NCBI RefSeq assembly: GCF_047468865.1
Contig: NZ_JBLGTV010000004.1
Span: forward strand, 124,001-188,000
Origin: Castellaniella hirudinis_A
GTDB taxonomy: Bacteria; Pseudomonadota; Gammaproteobacteria; Burkholderiales; Burkholderiaceae_B
Length of the DNA stretch: 64,000 nt
Reading direction: 5' to 3'
How positions within the stretch are numbered: the first letter of the stretch is position 1; each line of letters begins with the position of its first letter. A program made the translations under genes and the position numbers. Shown here piece after piece: positions 33,079 to 41,806 of the stretch. Under the pieces are notes generated by a model. The model saw only the letters and a program-made list of their open reading frames with translations, ran no database searches and was not told the origin of the DNA.

Positions 33079-34565
33079 CACTGAACCTTGATCATGCCTT
33101 CGGGCGTGATGCGGTAGCGATCCACCGATTCCGGGTAATCGCCCTTATTCAAGGTTTTTTTTTCAGCCTCGGCGGACTGGCCGGCGGCCGCCTCGGCGCG
33201 CGCCTGGCGCACCAGGGCGGGATCGGATTTCAGGATCGGCCGCCCCTGCAGGGCATTGATGGCCTGCCGCAGTTGCCAGTCGTCGTCCCCGCCGAATTTG
33301 AACATCTTGATTTCGCCCTGGACGAAGTCGTCGTCGGCGTCCGCTTCCGCCGGCGCGGCATCCGCCTGGCCGCCCAGATGGTGCTGCAGGTCGACTTCGC
33401 GCTGCATGCGAAACAGGTTGCCGGCGGCGCTGTCGTCCACCGGATAATCGGGCATCACGCCGGTGTTCTGGATCGAGCGCCCGCTGGGCGTGTAGTAGCG
33501 CGCCGTCGTGAGCTTGATGCCGGTGTCTTCACTGAGCTGCAGCAAGGACTGCACCGACCCCTTGCCAAAGGTGCGGTTGCCGATGATCTTGGCGCGCTTG
33601 TAGTCCTGCAAGGCCCCCGCCACGATTTCCGAGGCCGATGCCGAGCCGATATTGACCAGCACGACCATCGGCACCGTGCGCGTCCAGGGGGGCAGCGCCG
33701 TATTGGTTTCGACCCCGTGATCACGGTTGGGGGAGCGGGCGTAGAATTCTTCGTTGGACGAAGGGATGCGGCCCTTGGTGGACACCACCAGCTTGCCCGG
33801 TTCGATAAAGACGGACGTGACCCCGATGGCGGCGTTCAGCAGCCCCCCCGGGTCGTTGCGCAAATCCAGGATCAGGCCCTTGGGCGGCTGTTTCTTGGCG
33901 AACCCGGCCAGCAGCTTGATCAGGTCGGCCGTGGTGCGTTCCTGAAACTGGCTGATCCGCACATAGGCTATGTCGTGGGCCAGCATTTCACCGCGCACGC
34001 TTTGGGTCTTGATGATTTCGCGCACGATATGGAATTTCAGCGGCTTGGCGCTGCCCACGCGCTGGATGGTCAGGTCGATCGGCGTGCCGGGATCGCCGCG
34101 CATTTTCTTGACCGCTTCGTTAAGCGGCAGGTCTTTGGTGGGCTGGCCGTCGATGTGCGTAATGAGATCGCCCGTCAGGATGCCGGCCCGCGCCGCGGGC
34201 GTGTCTTCGATGGGGGCGATGACCTTGGGCATGTTGTCCTGGGTGCCGATTTCAATGCCCAGGCCGCCAAAACCGCCCCGGGTGATGTCCTGCATCTGCT
34301 TGTAGCCTTCTTCGTCCAGGTACAGAGAGTGCGGATCCAAGTCGGTGAACAACCCCCGGATGGCATCGTCGATGAGTTGCTGATCCGCAACGGGTTCGAC
34401 GTAGCTGGACTTGATGGCGCCGTACACATTGGCGAACTGCTGCAGGGCCTTCAGGGGCAGGGGCTCGGCCTTCTGGGCGGCTGCGGTAATCCCCAGGCTG
34501 ACCAAGACCCCGGCCAGAAACCCCGCCATAATCCAGCCAAATGATTTTTTGTTTCGGATGCCCAT
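33078..34565 (-). CDS. ctpA: S41 carboxyl-terminal processing protease CtpA
   Basis: A 495-residue periplasmic protease: N-terminal signal/anchor (about 8-30), PDZ domain (about 90-175; FGGLGIEIGTQDNMPKVIAP) and an S41 catalytic domain with nucleophile Ser in NIGSASASEIVAGAL and Lys in GNRTFGKGSVQ. The C-terminal 100 residues are acidic then mixed (EADADDDFVQGE). Ctp proteases trim cell-wall hydrolases and other envelope proteins, matching the adjacent envC. Start chosen at MGIRNKKSFGW with AGGGA upstream. Confidence 0.93.
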   Translation of the reverse strand: MGIRNKKSFGWIMAGFLAGVLVSLGITAAAQKAEPLPLKALQQFANVYGAIKSSYVEPVADQQLIDDAIRGLFTDLDPHSLYLDEEGYKQMQDITRGGFGGLGIEIGTQDNMPKVIAPIEDTPAARAGILTGDLITHIDGQPTKDLPLNEAVKKMRGDPGTPIDLTIQRVGSAKPLKFHIVREIIKTQSVRGEMLAHDIAYVRISQFQERTTADLIKLLAGFAKKQPPKGLILDLRNDPGGLLNAAIGVTSVFIEPGKLVVSTKGRIPSSNEEFYARSPNRDHGVETNTALPPWTRTVPMVVLVNIGSASASEIVAGALQDYKRAKIIGNRTFGKGSVQSLLQLSEDTGIKLTTARYYTPSGRSIQNTGVMPDYPVDDSAAGNLFRMQREVDLQHHLGGQADAAPAEADADDDFVQGEIKMFKFGGDDDWQLRQAINALQGRPILKSDPALVRQARAEAAAGQSAEAEKKTLNKGDYPESVDRYRITPEGMIKVQ

Positions 34566-34659
34566 GCGTATCCCTGAACGTGTCACTGAATGTGCGACCA
34601 TGCCGCCATAAGGCCCGCCATCGGAATCACAGCGCGCCAGACCCAACATAGTACAGAAA

Positions 34660-36219
34660 TTAAGGCTGCAGCCATAGTTGGGGATTGATCGGAGCCCCCT
34701 GATGGCGCAGTTCGAAGTACAGGCCGGGATCGACCTGCCCGCCGGTGGCCCCCACCTGCGCCACAATGTCTCCCCGGCGCACGATATCGCCCACCTGCTT
34801 CAGCAACGCCTGGTTGTAGCCATACACGCTCAGGTACTGCCGCCCGTGATCGACGATCAGCAGATTACCGAAACCGGCCAGCCAGCCGGCATAGACCACC
34901 CGGCCCGGCGCCACTACCCGCACCGGCGTGCCTGCGGCGCTACGCAACACGACGCCGCGCCACAGGCCGCCATCGGGCCGCTGGGTGCCGAAACGGCCCA
35001 GCGCCTCGCCCGCCACAGGGCGGGGCAGGCCCTTTTTCAACCCCGGAAACCCTTGTTCCGGCATGACCGGGTCGTCGTCCTCGGCGCGCGACGGATCCGC
35101 CGACGCCTCCCGGACACCCGAGGATTTTCCGTCCGCCGCGCCATCGGGCGCCGTGTCCGCCCGCGCAGACGGGGCGGCCTGGGCGGTTTCGGCTTCAGAT
35201 GCTGCCGTTTGCGCGGCTTCGGCCTGGGCGGCAGCCGCGGCCCGCGACGCTTCAGCCTGAGCGGCCTCGGCCTGGGACGCTTCAGCCTGGGATGCTTCGG
35301 CCTGCGCGGCGCGGGCGGCCTGCTCTGCCGCTGCCGCCGCCGCGCGACGCGCCTGCTCGGCCTGGGCGCGGCGCGCAGCCTCGGCCTCGGCGCGTTCCCG
35401 GGCGCGACGCTCGGCCTCGGCCTTCAAGGCGGCCTGGCGGCGGGCCTCGGCCCGGGCGATTTCCTTTTCCAGGGAGTCGATCAGCCCCCCCAGACGGGCA
35501 TCGCGCGCCTTCAAATCCTTTGCCCGCCGCTGCTGATCGTTCAAGCGTGTCTGGATCTCCGCCAAAACCTGGCGGCGCTGAACCTGCTGATCCCGCAGGG
35601 CCTGCTGCTGCCGCAACGTTTCGGCCTGCAAGGCCGTGAGTTCGGCCTGGCTTTGATCGGTTTGCCGCTGCAAGTCGGCCAGGCGGTCGACCGTGGCCTG
35701 CAGAGACTGCAGCGCCTCGGCGCGGGCCCGGGAGACATAGGCCAGGTAGGCCAGTTCGCGCCCGATGTCCTGCGGGTCGCGCCCGGACAGCAGGGCCGTC
35801 CAGGGCGACAGGCCGCTGGCATATTGGGCGCGCAATTGATCCGCCAGGGCCTGGCGCTGGCGATCGAATTCGACCGTCTGCTGCTGCTGCGAGGACTGCA
35901 GCTGCAACAGGGTGACATCCAAAGCCTGGCGCCGCTGATCCAGATCGTGCAACTGGCGGCTGATCTCGGAGATGGCCTGCTCGGAATCTTTCAGGGCGGC
36001 GCTGGCATCCGCGCGGGCCGATTCGGAGGATTCGATGTTTTTGCGCAGCACGTCGATCTGCTGGCGCAACGCCGCGCGGTCTTGCTGCGCCTGGGATTGC
36101 CGCGTCTGCAGGTCGGGCTGCGCCCGGGCGCCCAGCGCCGCCAGGGACAGCACCGGGCCCAGCGCCAGCGCCAGGCCGAAACGGCGCAGCGCAGCGCCCC
36201 GCTTGCGGATTTTATGCAC
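34660..36219 (-). CDS. envC: Murein hydrolase activator EnvC
   Basis: A 519-residue secreted coiled-coil protein: signal peptide (about 1-33, LAALGARAQ), long coiled coil (about 35-270), an Ala/Glu/Gln-rich stretch with QAEAS-type repeats (about 310-350), an acidic linker, and a C-terminal LytM domain (about 405-519). The LytM metal ligands are lost: the expected His positions read RGVVLRS and LYFELRH. This is as in EnvC, which activates amidases rather than cutting murein itself. No ATG exists before the signal peptide; the start is a GTG at 36219 (or a nearby TTG). It lies between ctpA and gpmA, facing the yibN-like gene. Confidence 0.9.
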   Translation of the reverse strand: MHKIRKRGAALRRFGLALALGPVLSLAALGARAQPDLQTRQSQAQQDRAALRQQIDVLRKNIESSESARADASAALKDSEQAISEISRQLHDLDQRRQALDVTLLQLQSSQQQQTVEFDRQRQALADQLRAQYASGLSPWTALLSGRDPQDIGRELAYLAYVSRARAEALQSLQATVDRLADLQRQTDQSQAELTALQAETLRQQQALRDQQVQRRQVLAEIQTRLNDQQRRAKDLKARDARLGGLIDSLEKEIARAEARRQAALKAEAERRARERAEAEAARRAQAEQARRAAAAAAEQAARAAQAEASQAEASQAEAAQAEASRAAAAAQAEAAQTAASEAETAQAAPSARADTAPDGAADGKSSGVREASADPSRAEDDDPVMPEQGFPGLKKGLPRPVAGEALGRFGTQRPDGGLWRGVVLRSAAGTPVRVVAPGRVVYAGWLAGFGNLLIVDHGRQYLSVYGYNQALLKQVGDIVRRGDIVAQVGATGGQVDPGLYFELRHQGAPINPQLWLQP

Positions 36220-36286
36220 GAACAACCGCCTTCTTATGCACGGAGAGCCACCCACAGCACCGGATGGACCAGACAGGACGCCTGGC

Positions 36287-37033
36287 CTAGACCGCCTTGC
36301 CCTGATTGGCCACCGCCTGCATGGCCGCCTGGATCTGATCCTGGTCGCCCAGGTAGTAATGGCGCAGGGGCCGCAGGTCGGCATCGAGCTCGTAGACCAG
36401 CGGCTGGCCCGTGGGGATGTTCAGGCCGATGATGTCGGCGTCGGAAATCCCGTCCAGGTGCTTGATCAGCGCCCGCAGGCTGTTGCCATGGGCCGACACC
36501 AGCACCCGCTGGCCCGACCGGATCGCGGGGGCGATGGCCGCATCCCAGTACGGCACCACCCGCGAGACCGTATCGCGCAGGCATTCGGTGGCCGGCAGCT
36601 GGTCGGCCGGCACCTGCCCATAGCGCGGATCGAAGCGGGGATGGCGCGGGTCGTCCGCCGACAAGGGATCCGGCGCGACGTCGTAGGCGCGGCGCCACTG
36701 CAGCACCTGGGCCTCGCCATACCGGGCGGCGGTTTCGGCCTTGTTCAGGCCTTGCAAAGCGCCGTAATGGCGTTCGTTCAGGCGCCAATCCAGGCGCACC
36801 GGGGTATGGATGGCATCCAGGGCGTCCAGGGCCAGCCACAGGGTGCGGATGGCGCGCTTCAGCACCGAGGAAAACGCCTGGTCGAAGACATAGCCCTGCT
36901 GGCGCAGCAACTGGCCCGCCTGCGTGGCTTGCGCCCGGCCGGTATCGGTCAGATCGACGTCGGTCCAGCCGGTGAAGCGATTTTCGAGATTCCATTGGCT
37001 TTCGCCATGGCGCATGAGAACCAGTTTGTGCAT
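36287..37033 (-). CDS. gpmA: 2,3-bisphosphoglycerate-dependent phosphoglycerate mutase
   Basis: A 248-residue glycolytic mutase. The phospho-histidine motif is LVLMRHGESQWNLENRFTGW, followed by LNERHYGALQGLNK and LVSAHGNSLRAL. This is the cofactor-dependent type; in E. coli the position beside envC is held by the unrelated cofactor-independent gpmM, so the same reaction is encoded here by a non-homologous enzyme. It is divergent from the rhodanese-like gene. Confidence 0.96.
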   Translation of the reverse strand: MHKLVLMRHGESQWNLENRFTGWTDVDLTDTGRAQATQAGQLLRQQGYVFDQAFSSVLKRAIRTLWLALDALDAIHTPVRLDWRLNERHYGALQGLNKAETAARYGEAQVLQWRRAYDVAPDPLSADDPRHPRFDPRYGQVPADQLPATECLRDTVSRVVPYWDAAIAPAIRSGQRVLVSAHGNSLRALIKHLDGISDADIIGLNIPTGQPLVYELDADLRPLRHYYLGDQDQIQAAMQAVANQGKAV

Positions 37034-37052
37034 GATGAAAACGCCTGCAAAG

Positions 37053-37078
37053 TTGAAAACTGCGGACCATTTTATAAT
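37053..37078 (+). promoter_or_regulatory. Predicted promoter of the yibN-grxC-secB-gpsA run
   Basis: Consensus TATAAT at 37073-37078, with TTGAAA at 37053-37058 as the nearest -35-like hexamer. The 14-base spacer is short. It is 45 bases upstream of the GTG start and in the divergent gap with gpmA. Confidence 0.45.
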
Positions 37079-37122
37079 CCTCCAGCATACAACTCTTTCC
37101 GACCTCTGTTACAGGAACGCCC

Positions 37123-37533
37123 GTGGACTTTTTACTTAGCGAGAACAACCTCTGGATCCTGCTGATCGCCCTGGCATCCGGCGCCATGCTGATGTGGCCC
37201 AACCTGGGGCGCGGGCGTTCCGTGCCCCGCCTGGCCGTGGCCGACGCCGTGCAGCAGGTCAACCGCGAACAGGGCCTGTTCATCGACATCCGCCCCGCCG
37301 ACCAATTCAAGACCGGTCACATCCCCCAGGCGCGCAACATCACCCTGGACACGCTGGAATCCCACCTCGGCACCCTGCCCCAGGACAAACCCATCGTGCT
37401 GGTCGACGCCCGTGGGCGCGACAGCGCCCGCGCCCTGACCCAGCTGCGCAAACATGGCTTCAAACAGGTATCCTGCCTGGATGGCGGCCTGGCAGCCTGG
37501 GCCGAAGGCGGCATGCCGCTCAAAAAATCCTGA
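37123..37533 (+). CDS. Rhodanese-like membrane protein (YibN-type), lacking catalytic Cys
   Basis: A 136-residue protein with one N-terminal helix (about 10-27) and a rhodanese domain (about 38-132). The active-site loop, normally Cys-x-x-G-x-R, reads DARGRD: the Cys is replaced by Asp, so sulfur transfer is unlikely. Position ahead of grxC-secB-gpsA matches E. coli yibN. The start codon is GTG at 37123 with AGGA upstream. Function unknown; a binding or membrane-protein assembly role is possible. Confidence 0.85.
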   Translation: MDFLLSENNLWILLIALASGAMLMWPNLGRGRSVPRLAVADAVQQVNREQGLFIDIRPADQFKTGHIPQARNITLDTLESHLGTLPQDKPIVLVDARGRDSARALTQLRKHGFKQVSCLDGGLAAWAEGGMPLKKS

Positions 37534-37547
37534 TAGGACCCTTTCCC

Positions 37548-37805
37548 ATGGCCCAGATCACCATGTACTGCACCAGCGTGTGCCCTTACTGCACCCGCGC
37601 CGAAATGCTGCTGAAACAACGCGGCGTCCAGGATATCCATAAAATATACGTCGACCGCGACCCCGCCCAGCGCACCCTCATGATGGAACGCACCGGGCGG
37701 CGCACGGTGCCCCAGATCTACATCGACGAGCGCCACATCGGCGGCTACGACGACCTTTCCGCCCTGGATCGCGCCAATGACCTGCTGCCGCTGCTGCAGG
37801 CCTGA
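37548..37805 (+). CDS. grxC: Glutaredoxin 3
   Basis: An 85-residue GrxC with redox motif CPYC (TSVCPYCTRAEM), the TVPQIYID cis-Pro loop and the IGGYDD glutathione-binding motif. It reduces disulfides and ribonucleotide reductase using glutathione. It starts 14 bases after the yibN-like stop. Confidence 0.96.
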   Translation: MAQITMYCTSVCPYCTRAEMLLKQRGVQDIHKIYVDRDPAQRTLMMERTGRRTVPQIYIDERHIGGYDDLSALDRANDLLPLLQA

Positions 37806-37846
37806 TCCGTCCTTCGTCCACCCACCCCTTACCCACGGAACCCTCC

Positions 37847-38359
37847 ATGTCTGAAGAAAACCAATCCGGCAACGGCCAGGCCCCCAGCTTCGGCCTGCAA
37901 CGCACCTACGTCAAAGACCTATCCCTGGAAATGCCCAATGCCCCGGCGATTTTCCTGGAGCAGGAAGGCCCCACCGTCGAAGTCTCCATCCAGGTCGGCG
38001 GGCAGCAACTGGCCGAAACCGTGTTCGAATCCACCGTCACCGCCACCGTCACCACGCGCATCGGCGACAAGGTGCTGTACCTGGTCGAACTCAGCCAGGC
38101 CGGCATCTTCGAGGCCGCCAACATCCCCGCCGAACAGCTCGACCCCCTACTGGGTATCGTCTGCCCCACCATGCTGTACCCGTACCTGCGCGCCAGCGTG
38201 GCCGACGCCATTACCCGCACGTCCCTGCCCCCGCTGCATCTCAGCGAAATGAATTTCCAGGCCCTGTACGAACAGCGCCTGGCGCAGCAGCAAGGCGGCC
38301 AGCCCGCCCAAGAGGGCGAGGACTCCGGCCTGATCCTGCCCCCCGGCGCCCGCAACTGA
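37847..38359 (+). CDS. secB: Protein-export chaperone SecB
   Basis: A 170-residue SecB. FGLQRTYVKDLSLEMPNAP is the diagnostic N-terminal strand, followed by QLDPLLGIVCPTMLYPYLR and the helix SEMNFQALYEQRL. It forms a tetramer that holds precursors unfolded for SecA. The C-terminal tail is longer and more acidic/Gln-rich than in E. coli. A GGAACC-type ribosome site is weak. Confidence 0.97.
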   Translation: MSEENQSGNGQAPSFGLQRTYVKDLSLEMPNAPAIFLEQEGPTVEVSIQVGGQQLAETVFESTVTATVTTRIGDKVLYLVELSQAGIFEAANIPAEQLDPLLGIVCPTMLYPYLRASVADAITRTSLPPLHLSEMNFQALYEQRLAQQQGGQPAQEGEDSGLILPPGARN

Positions 38360-38370
38360 CGCACGCCGCC

Positions 38371-39405
38371 ATGCCGTCCGTCCGGCTGTCCGTGCTTGGC
38401 GCAGGCAGCTGGGGCACCGCCCTGGCTGCCCTGGCCTGCCCCCAGGCCGATGTCCTGCTGTGGGCGCGCGATCCCGACATCGCCCAGGCCGTGCGGCAAA
38501 GCCGGCAAAATCCACGCTACCTGCCCGGCATCCCGCTGCCCGATACCCTGCGGGCCACCGCCGACTGGACCGAGGCCCTGGATCACATGGCCTGGGGGCC
38601 GGCGCAGGCCATCCGCCTGATCGTGCTGGGCGTCCCCATGGCGGGCCTGGCCGATCTCTGCCAGCGCCTGTCCGACAGCCTGCCGGCGACCCTGCCCGGG
38701 CCGGTGCATCTGGTGTGGACCTGCAAAGGCATCAGCCCGGATACCCGGCAATGGCCGCATCAGATCGTCGACAGCGCGCTGGCGCAGCGGCCCTGGCTGC
38801 ATACCGGCGTGCTGTCGGGGCCTTCCTTCGCCCGCGAGGTGGCCCAGGGGCTGCCGGTGGCCCTGAGCCTGGCCAGCGCCTGGGCGGATACCGGCGCCGC
38901 CGCGCAAGCCGCATTCCATGGGCGCCAGGCGCGCATCTACACCACCCGCGACACCATCGGCGTCGAAGTGGGCGGCGCACTGAAAAATGTCATGGCCATC
39001 GCTTGCGGCATCAGCGACGGCCTGCAGCTGGGCACCAACGCCCGGGCCGCCCTGATCACCCGGGGCCTGGCGGAAATCCAGCGCCTGGGGGTGGCCCTGG
39101 GCGGCCATGCCGAAACCTTCATGGGCCTCACCGGCCTGGGCGACCTGGTTCTGACCGCCACGGGCGATCTGTCGCGCAACCGCCAAGTGGGGCTGGCCCT
39201 GGGCCAGGGGCAGCGGCTGGAAGCGATTTTGGCGGGCGGCATGACAGCCGAAGGCGTGCGCTGCGCCCAGGCGGCCTGGGCGCTGGGACGACAGCACGGC
39301 CTGGATCTCCCCATCACCCAGGCCGTCTGCCAGGTGCTGTTCGACGGGATATCCCCCCGCCACGCCGTGGCCAGCCTGCTGGCGCGCGACGCCCGGCCCG
39401 AATGA
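38371..39405 (+). CDS. gpsA: Glycerol-3-phosphate dehydrogenase [NAD(P)+]
   Basis: A 344-residue enzyme making sn-glycerol-3-phosphate from DHAP for phospholipids. The dinucleotide loop is VLGAGSWGTALA; GPSFAREVAQGLP, the catalytic Lys in VGGALKNVMAIACG and GLGDLVLTATGDLSRN are all present. It follows secB by 11 bases, as in E. coli. Confidence 0.96.
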   Translation: MPSVRLSVLGAGSWGTALAALACPQADVLLWARDPDIAQAVRQSRQNPRYLPGIPLPDTLRATADWTEALDHMAWGPAQAIRLIVLGVPMAGLADLCQRLSDSLPATLPGPVHLVWTCKGISPDTRQWPHQIVDSALAQRPWLHTGVLSGPSFAREVAQGLPVALSLASAWADTGAAAQAAFHGRQARIYTTRDTIGVEVGGALKNVMAIACGISDGLQLGTNARAALITRGLAEIQRLGVALGGHAETFMGLTGLGDLVLTATGDLSRNRQVGLALGQGQRLEAILAGGMTAEGVRCAQAAWALGRQHGLDLPITQAVCQVLFDGISPRHAVASLLARDARPE

Positions 39406-39418
39406 CGGCTGCCCCGGA

Positions 39419-39889
39419 TCAAATGCCCCCGCTGTAGCCGGCCTGCCGCCAGGCCTCGAACACCGTCACCGCCACCGCATTGGATAGATTCAGGCTGCGC
39501 TGCTGCGGCCGCATCGGCAGCCGCAGGCGCTGCGCCGGGGGGAAAAGGGCCAGTTGCGCCGCCGACAAACCCGCCGTTTCACGACCGAACACGAACACAT
39601 CCCCAGGCTGCAACGGGCACTGCCCGATCAACGCCGAACCCTTGGTCGTCAAGGCAAAGCGCCGGACGGGATCGCCGCCAATCGCCGCCAGGGCCTGATC
39701 CAGGCTATCATGCACCCGCATGTCGGCCCATTCGTGATAATCCAGCCCGGCGCGGCGCATGCGGGCGTCGTCCAGGGGAAAGCCCAAGGGGCGCACCAGG
39801 TGCAGGAACGCGCCCGTGTTGGCCGACAGCCGGATGATATTGCCGGTGTTGGGCGGAATTTCGGGTTCGACAAGCACAATATGAAACAT
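39419..39889 (-). CDS. trmL: tRNA (cytidine/uridine-2'-O-)-methyltransferase TrmL
   Basis: A 156-residue SPOUT methyltransferase that 2'-O-methylates the wobble position of tRNA-Leu. Motifs: VLVEPEIPPNTGNIIRLSAN, VFGRETAGLS and LPMRPQQRSLNLSNAVAV, the knot. I used MFHIVLVEPEI (39889) because it matches the family beginning. An ATG 12 codons upstream (39925) overlaps the comF stop as ATGA and is a serious alternative. Confidence 0.92.
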   Translation of the reverse strand: MFHIVLVEPEIPPNTGNIIRLSANTGAFLHLVRPLGFPLDDARMRRAGLDYHEWADMRVHDSLDQALAAIGGDPVRRFALTTKGSALIGQCPLQPGDVFVFGRETAGLSAAQLALFPPAQRLRLPMRPQQRSLNLSNAVAVTVFEAWRQAGYSGGI

Positions 39890-39921
39890 GATGGGCGCAC
39901 ACGCGGTGGATGGAAGCGCGT

Positions 39922-40725
39922 TCATTGTAAAGCGCGGCCGTCCGGCCCCGGCGGCGCGGCGGCCCGAGCGTCCGAGAACCGGCCGGACACAGTGCGCGCC
40001 AGCACCCAGCCCTGGACATGCGCCACGCCGGCGGCCTTCAGGACGCGGGCCACCGCCTGCAGGGTGGCCCCCGTGGTCAGGACATCGTCCACCACCGCCA
40101 CGCGGGCGCCGGCCCAAGGCCCCGGTGCCCGCCCGCCGCCCCGCGCAGGCGCAGCGGACGGGCCGCAGGCATACACCCCCTGCGGGGCGTGCAGGCGCTG
40201 CGCCCGGTTCAAGCCCGCTTGCCGGGCGCCATCGTGCCGCCGATGCACGCGATCCAGCGCATAAACCACCCCCAGGCGCGCCGCCAGCAGCCGCGCCAGT
40301 TCCGCCGCCGGGCTGAAACCGCGTGCCCGCACGCCCTGGCGGCGGGCAGGCACAGGCACGATCCAGTCGGGCGGCGGCTGCAACGCCTCGGCCTGCCGCA
40401 CCGCCGCCGCCAGATGATCCGCCAGCACCGGGGCCAGGGCCAGGCACCGGCGTGTCTTATAGGCCTGAAGCAGATCGCGGCCCAGGCCGGCATAGGCAAA
40501 CGCCGCCACGACCCGATCGTATGCCGGCCCCCCGGGAGGGCAATCGGGGCACCCCCCGGCCCGTAAAGGATGCCGGCAGACCGGGCAATAGGGCACGGCC
40601 CGATCCCAGGCCAGTTGCCCCAGGCAATGGGCGCACAGCCCCTGGCCGGGCTGGCGCCGGCCGCAGCCGGGGCATTCCGCCGGAATCCATCGCCGCCAGT
40701 CGCGCCAAGCAGGGAGATGCCGCAT
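39922..40725 (-). CDS. ComF family phosphoribosyltransferase-like protein
   Basis: A 267-residue ComF/GntX protein: an N-terminal zinc-binding double-CxxC region (CPGCGRR, CAHC, CPVC, CPDC; about 18-62) and a PRTase domain with VAVVDDVLTTGATL. ComF is required for DNA uptake in naturally competent bacteria; dprA also occurs in this window. The start MRHLPAWRDW has AAGGTGA upstream. It is divergent from the BioC-like gene. Confidence 0.9.
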   Translation of the reverse strand: MRHLPAWRDWRRWIPAECPGCGRRQPGQGLCAHCLGQLAWDRAVPYCPVCRHPLRAGGCPDCPPGGPAYDRVVAAFAYAGLGRDLLQAYKTRRCLALAPVLADHLAAAVRQAEALQPPPDWIVPVPARRQGVRARGFSPAAELARLLAARLGVVYALDRVHRRHDGARQAGLNRAQRLHAPQGVYACGPSAAPARGGGRAPGPWAGARVAVVDDVLTTGATLQAVARVLKAAGVAHVQGWVLARTVSGRFSDARAAAPPGPDGRALQ

Positions 40726-40804
40726 AATGTCACCTTCTTCTTTGTCCATCGCAGACGCCATCTCAGCACGGAAAGCGCCGCGTCGGACGCCGTCTTGACT
40801 GTTT

Positions 40805-41773
40805 ATGCCACAGCTTCCCCGCCTCCCCATCGACCCCGCCGCCGTGGCGCGCCAGTTCGCCCGGCGCGCGCCCCTGGATGCCCCGCAGTTCCTGTTCGGC
40901 GAAATCGCCCAGCGCATGCTGCGCCGCCTCAGCTATATCCGCCTCAAGCCGCACGACATCCTGGACGCCGGGTGCGGGGCGGCGCACGCGCTGGATCCGT
41001 TGCGCGCGCAATACCCCGACATGCACTACACCGGCCAGGATCACTGCGCCACGCTGCTGGACACGGCGCGGTCGCGCTACCTCAGCAAACCCGGGTTCTG
41101 GCACCGCCTGCGCAACAAGCCCACGCCCCAGCCCGATTTCCTGCAGGCCGACCTGGCCGACACCGGCCTGCCCGACGAAAGCCTGGATCTGGTGTGGTCC
41201 AACCTGGCCTTGCATTGGCACCCCGAACCCCATCTGGTGCTGCAGGAATGGCGGCGCATCCTGCGCAACGATGCCCTGGCCATGTATTCCAGCCTGGGGC
41301 CGGGGTCGCTGCGCGAACTGCGCGACGCGGTTCAAGAGGCCGGCCTGGAGACCCAAGCCATGGAATTCGTGGACATGCACGATTTCGGCGACCTGATGCT
41401 GCAAGTGGGTTTTGCCGACCCCGTCATGGATCAGGAAGTCATCACCCTGACCTACAAGACCGCCGACAAACTGCTGCAGGACGTCCAGGCCCTGGGCGGC
41501 AATCCCCACGACCAGCGCCGCCCGGGGCTGGCGGGCCGCGACTGGCGCAAGCGCCTGATCCAGGCTCTGGAACGCCGTCGCCACGCCGACGGCACCCTCC
41601 ACCTGAGCCTGGAAGTCGCCTACGGCCACGCCTGGCGGGTGGCGGCGCGGCGCGGGGTGTTCGGCGACCTGCCCGTCACGGTGTTCAAGCGCGCCCAGCC
41701 CCTGGCGGCCGGCAAGCCGCCGCCCAGGGTCGTCCCGCGCAAACCCGACGACCCCCCATCCGGCACACGCTGA
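40805..41773 (+). CDS. BioC-like SAM-dependent methyltransferase
   Basis: A 322-residue class I methyltransferase. The SAM motif is ILDAGCGAAHALD; LDLVWSNLALHWHPEP is strongly reminiscent of BioC, the malonyl-ACP methyl ester former of biotin synthesis. The C-terminal 30 residues are Pro/Lys/Arg-rich. No other bio genes are close, so biotin function is a guess from family resemblance; related proteins act on other acids or quinones. Confidence 0.8.
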   Translation: MPQLPRLPIDPAAVARQFARRAPLDAPQFLFGEIAQRMLRRLSYIRLKPHDILDAGCGAAHALDPLRAQYPDMHYTGQDHCATLLDTARSRYLSKPGFWHRLRNKPTPQPDFLQADLADTGLPDESLDLVWSNLALHWHPEPHLVLQEWRRILRNDALAMYSSLGPGSLRELRDAVQEAGLETQAMEFVDMHDFGDLMLQVGFADPVMDQEVITLTYKTADKLLQDVQALGGNPHDQRRPGLAGRDWRKRLIQALERRRHADGTLHLSLEVAYGHAWRVAARRGVFGDLPVTVFKRAQPLAAGKPPPRVVPRKPDDPPSGTR

Positions 41774-41806
41774 CCCGCCGCCCGGTTGACACAGGACACG
41801 ACCCCC

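Noticed and set aside
37194..37547. Extended grxC frame
   Set aside because: Overlaps the rhodanese-like gene in another frame; glutaredoxin homology starts at 37548.
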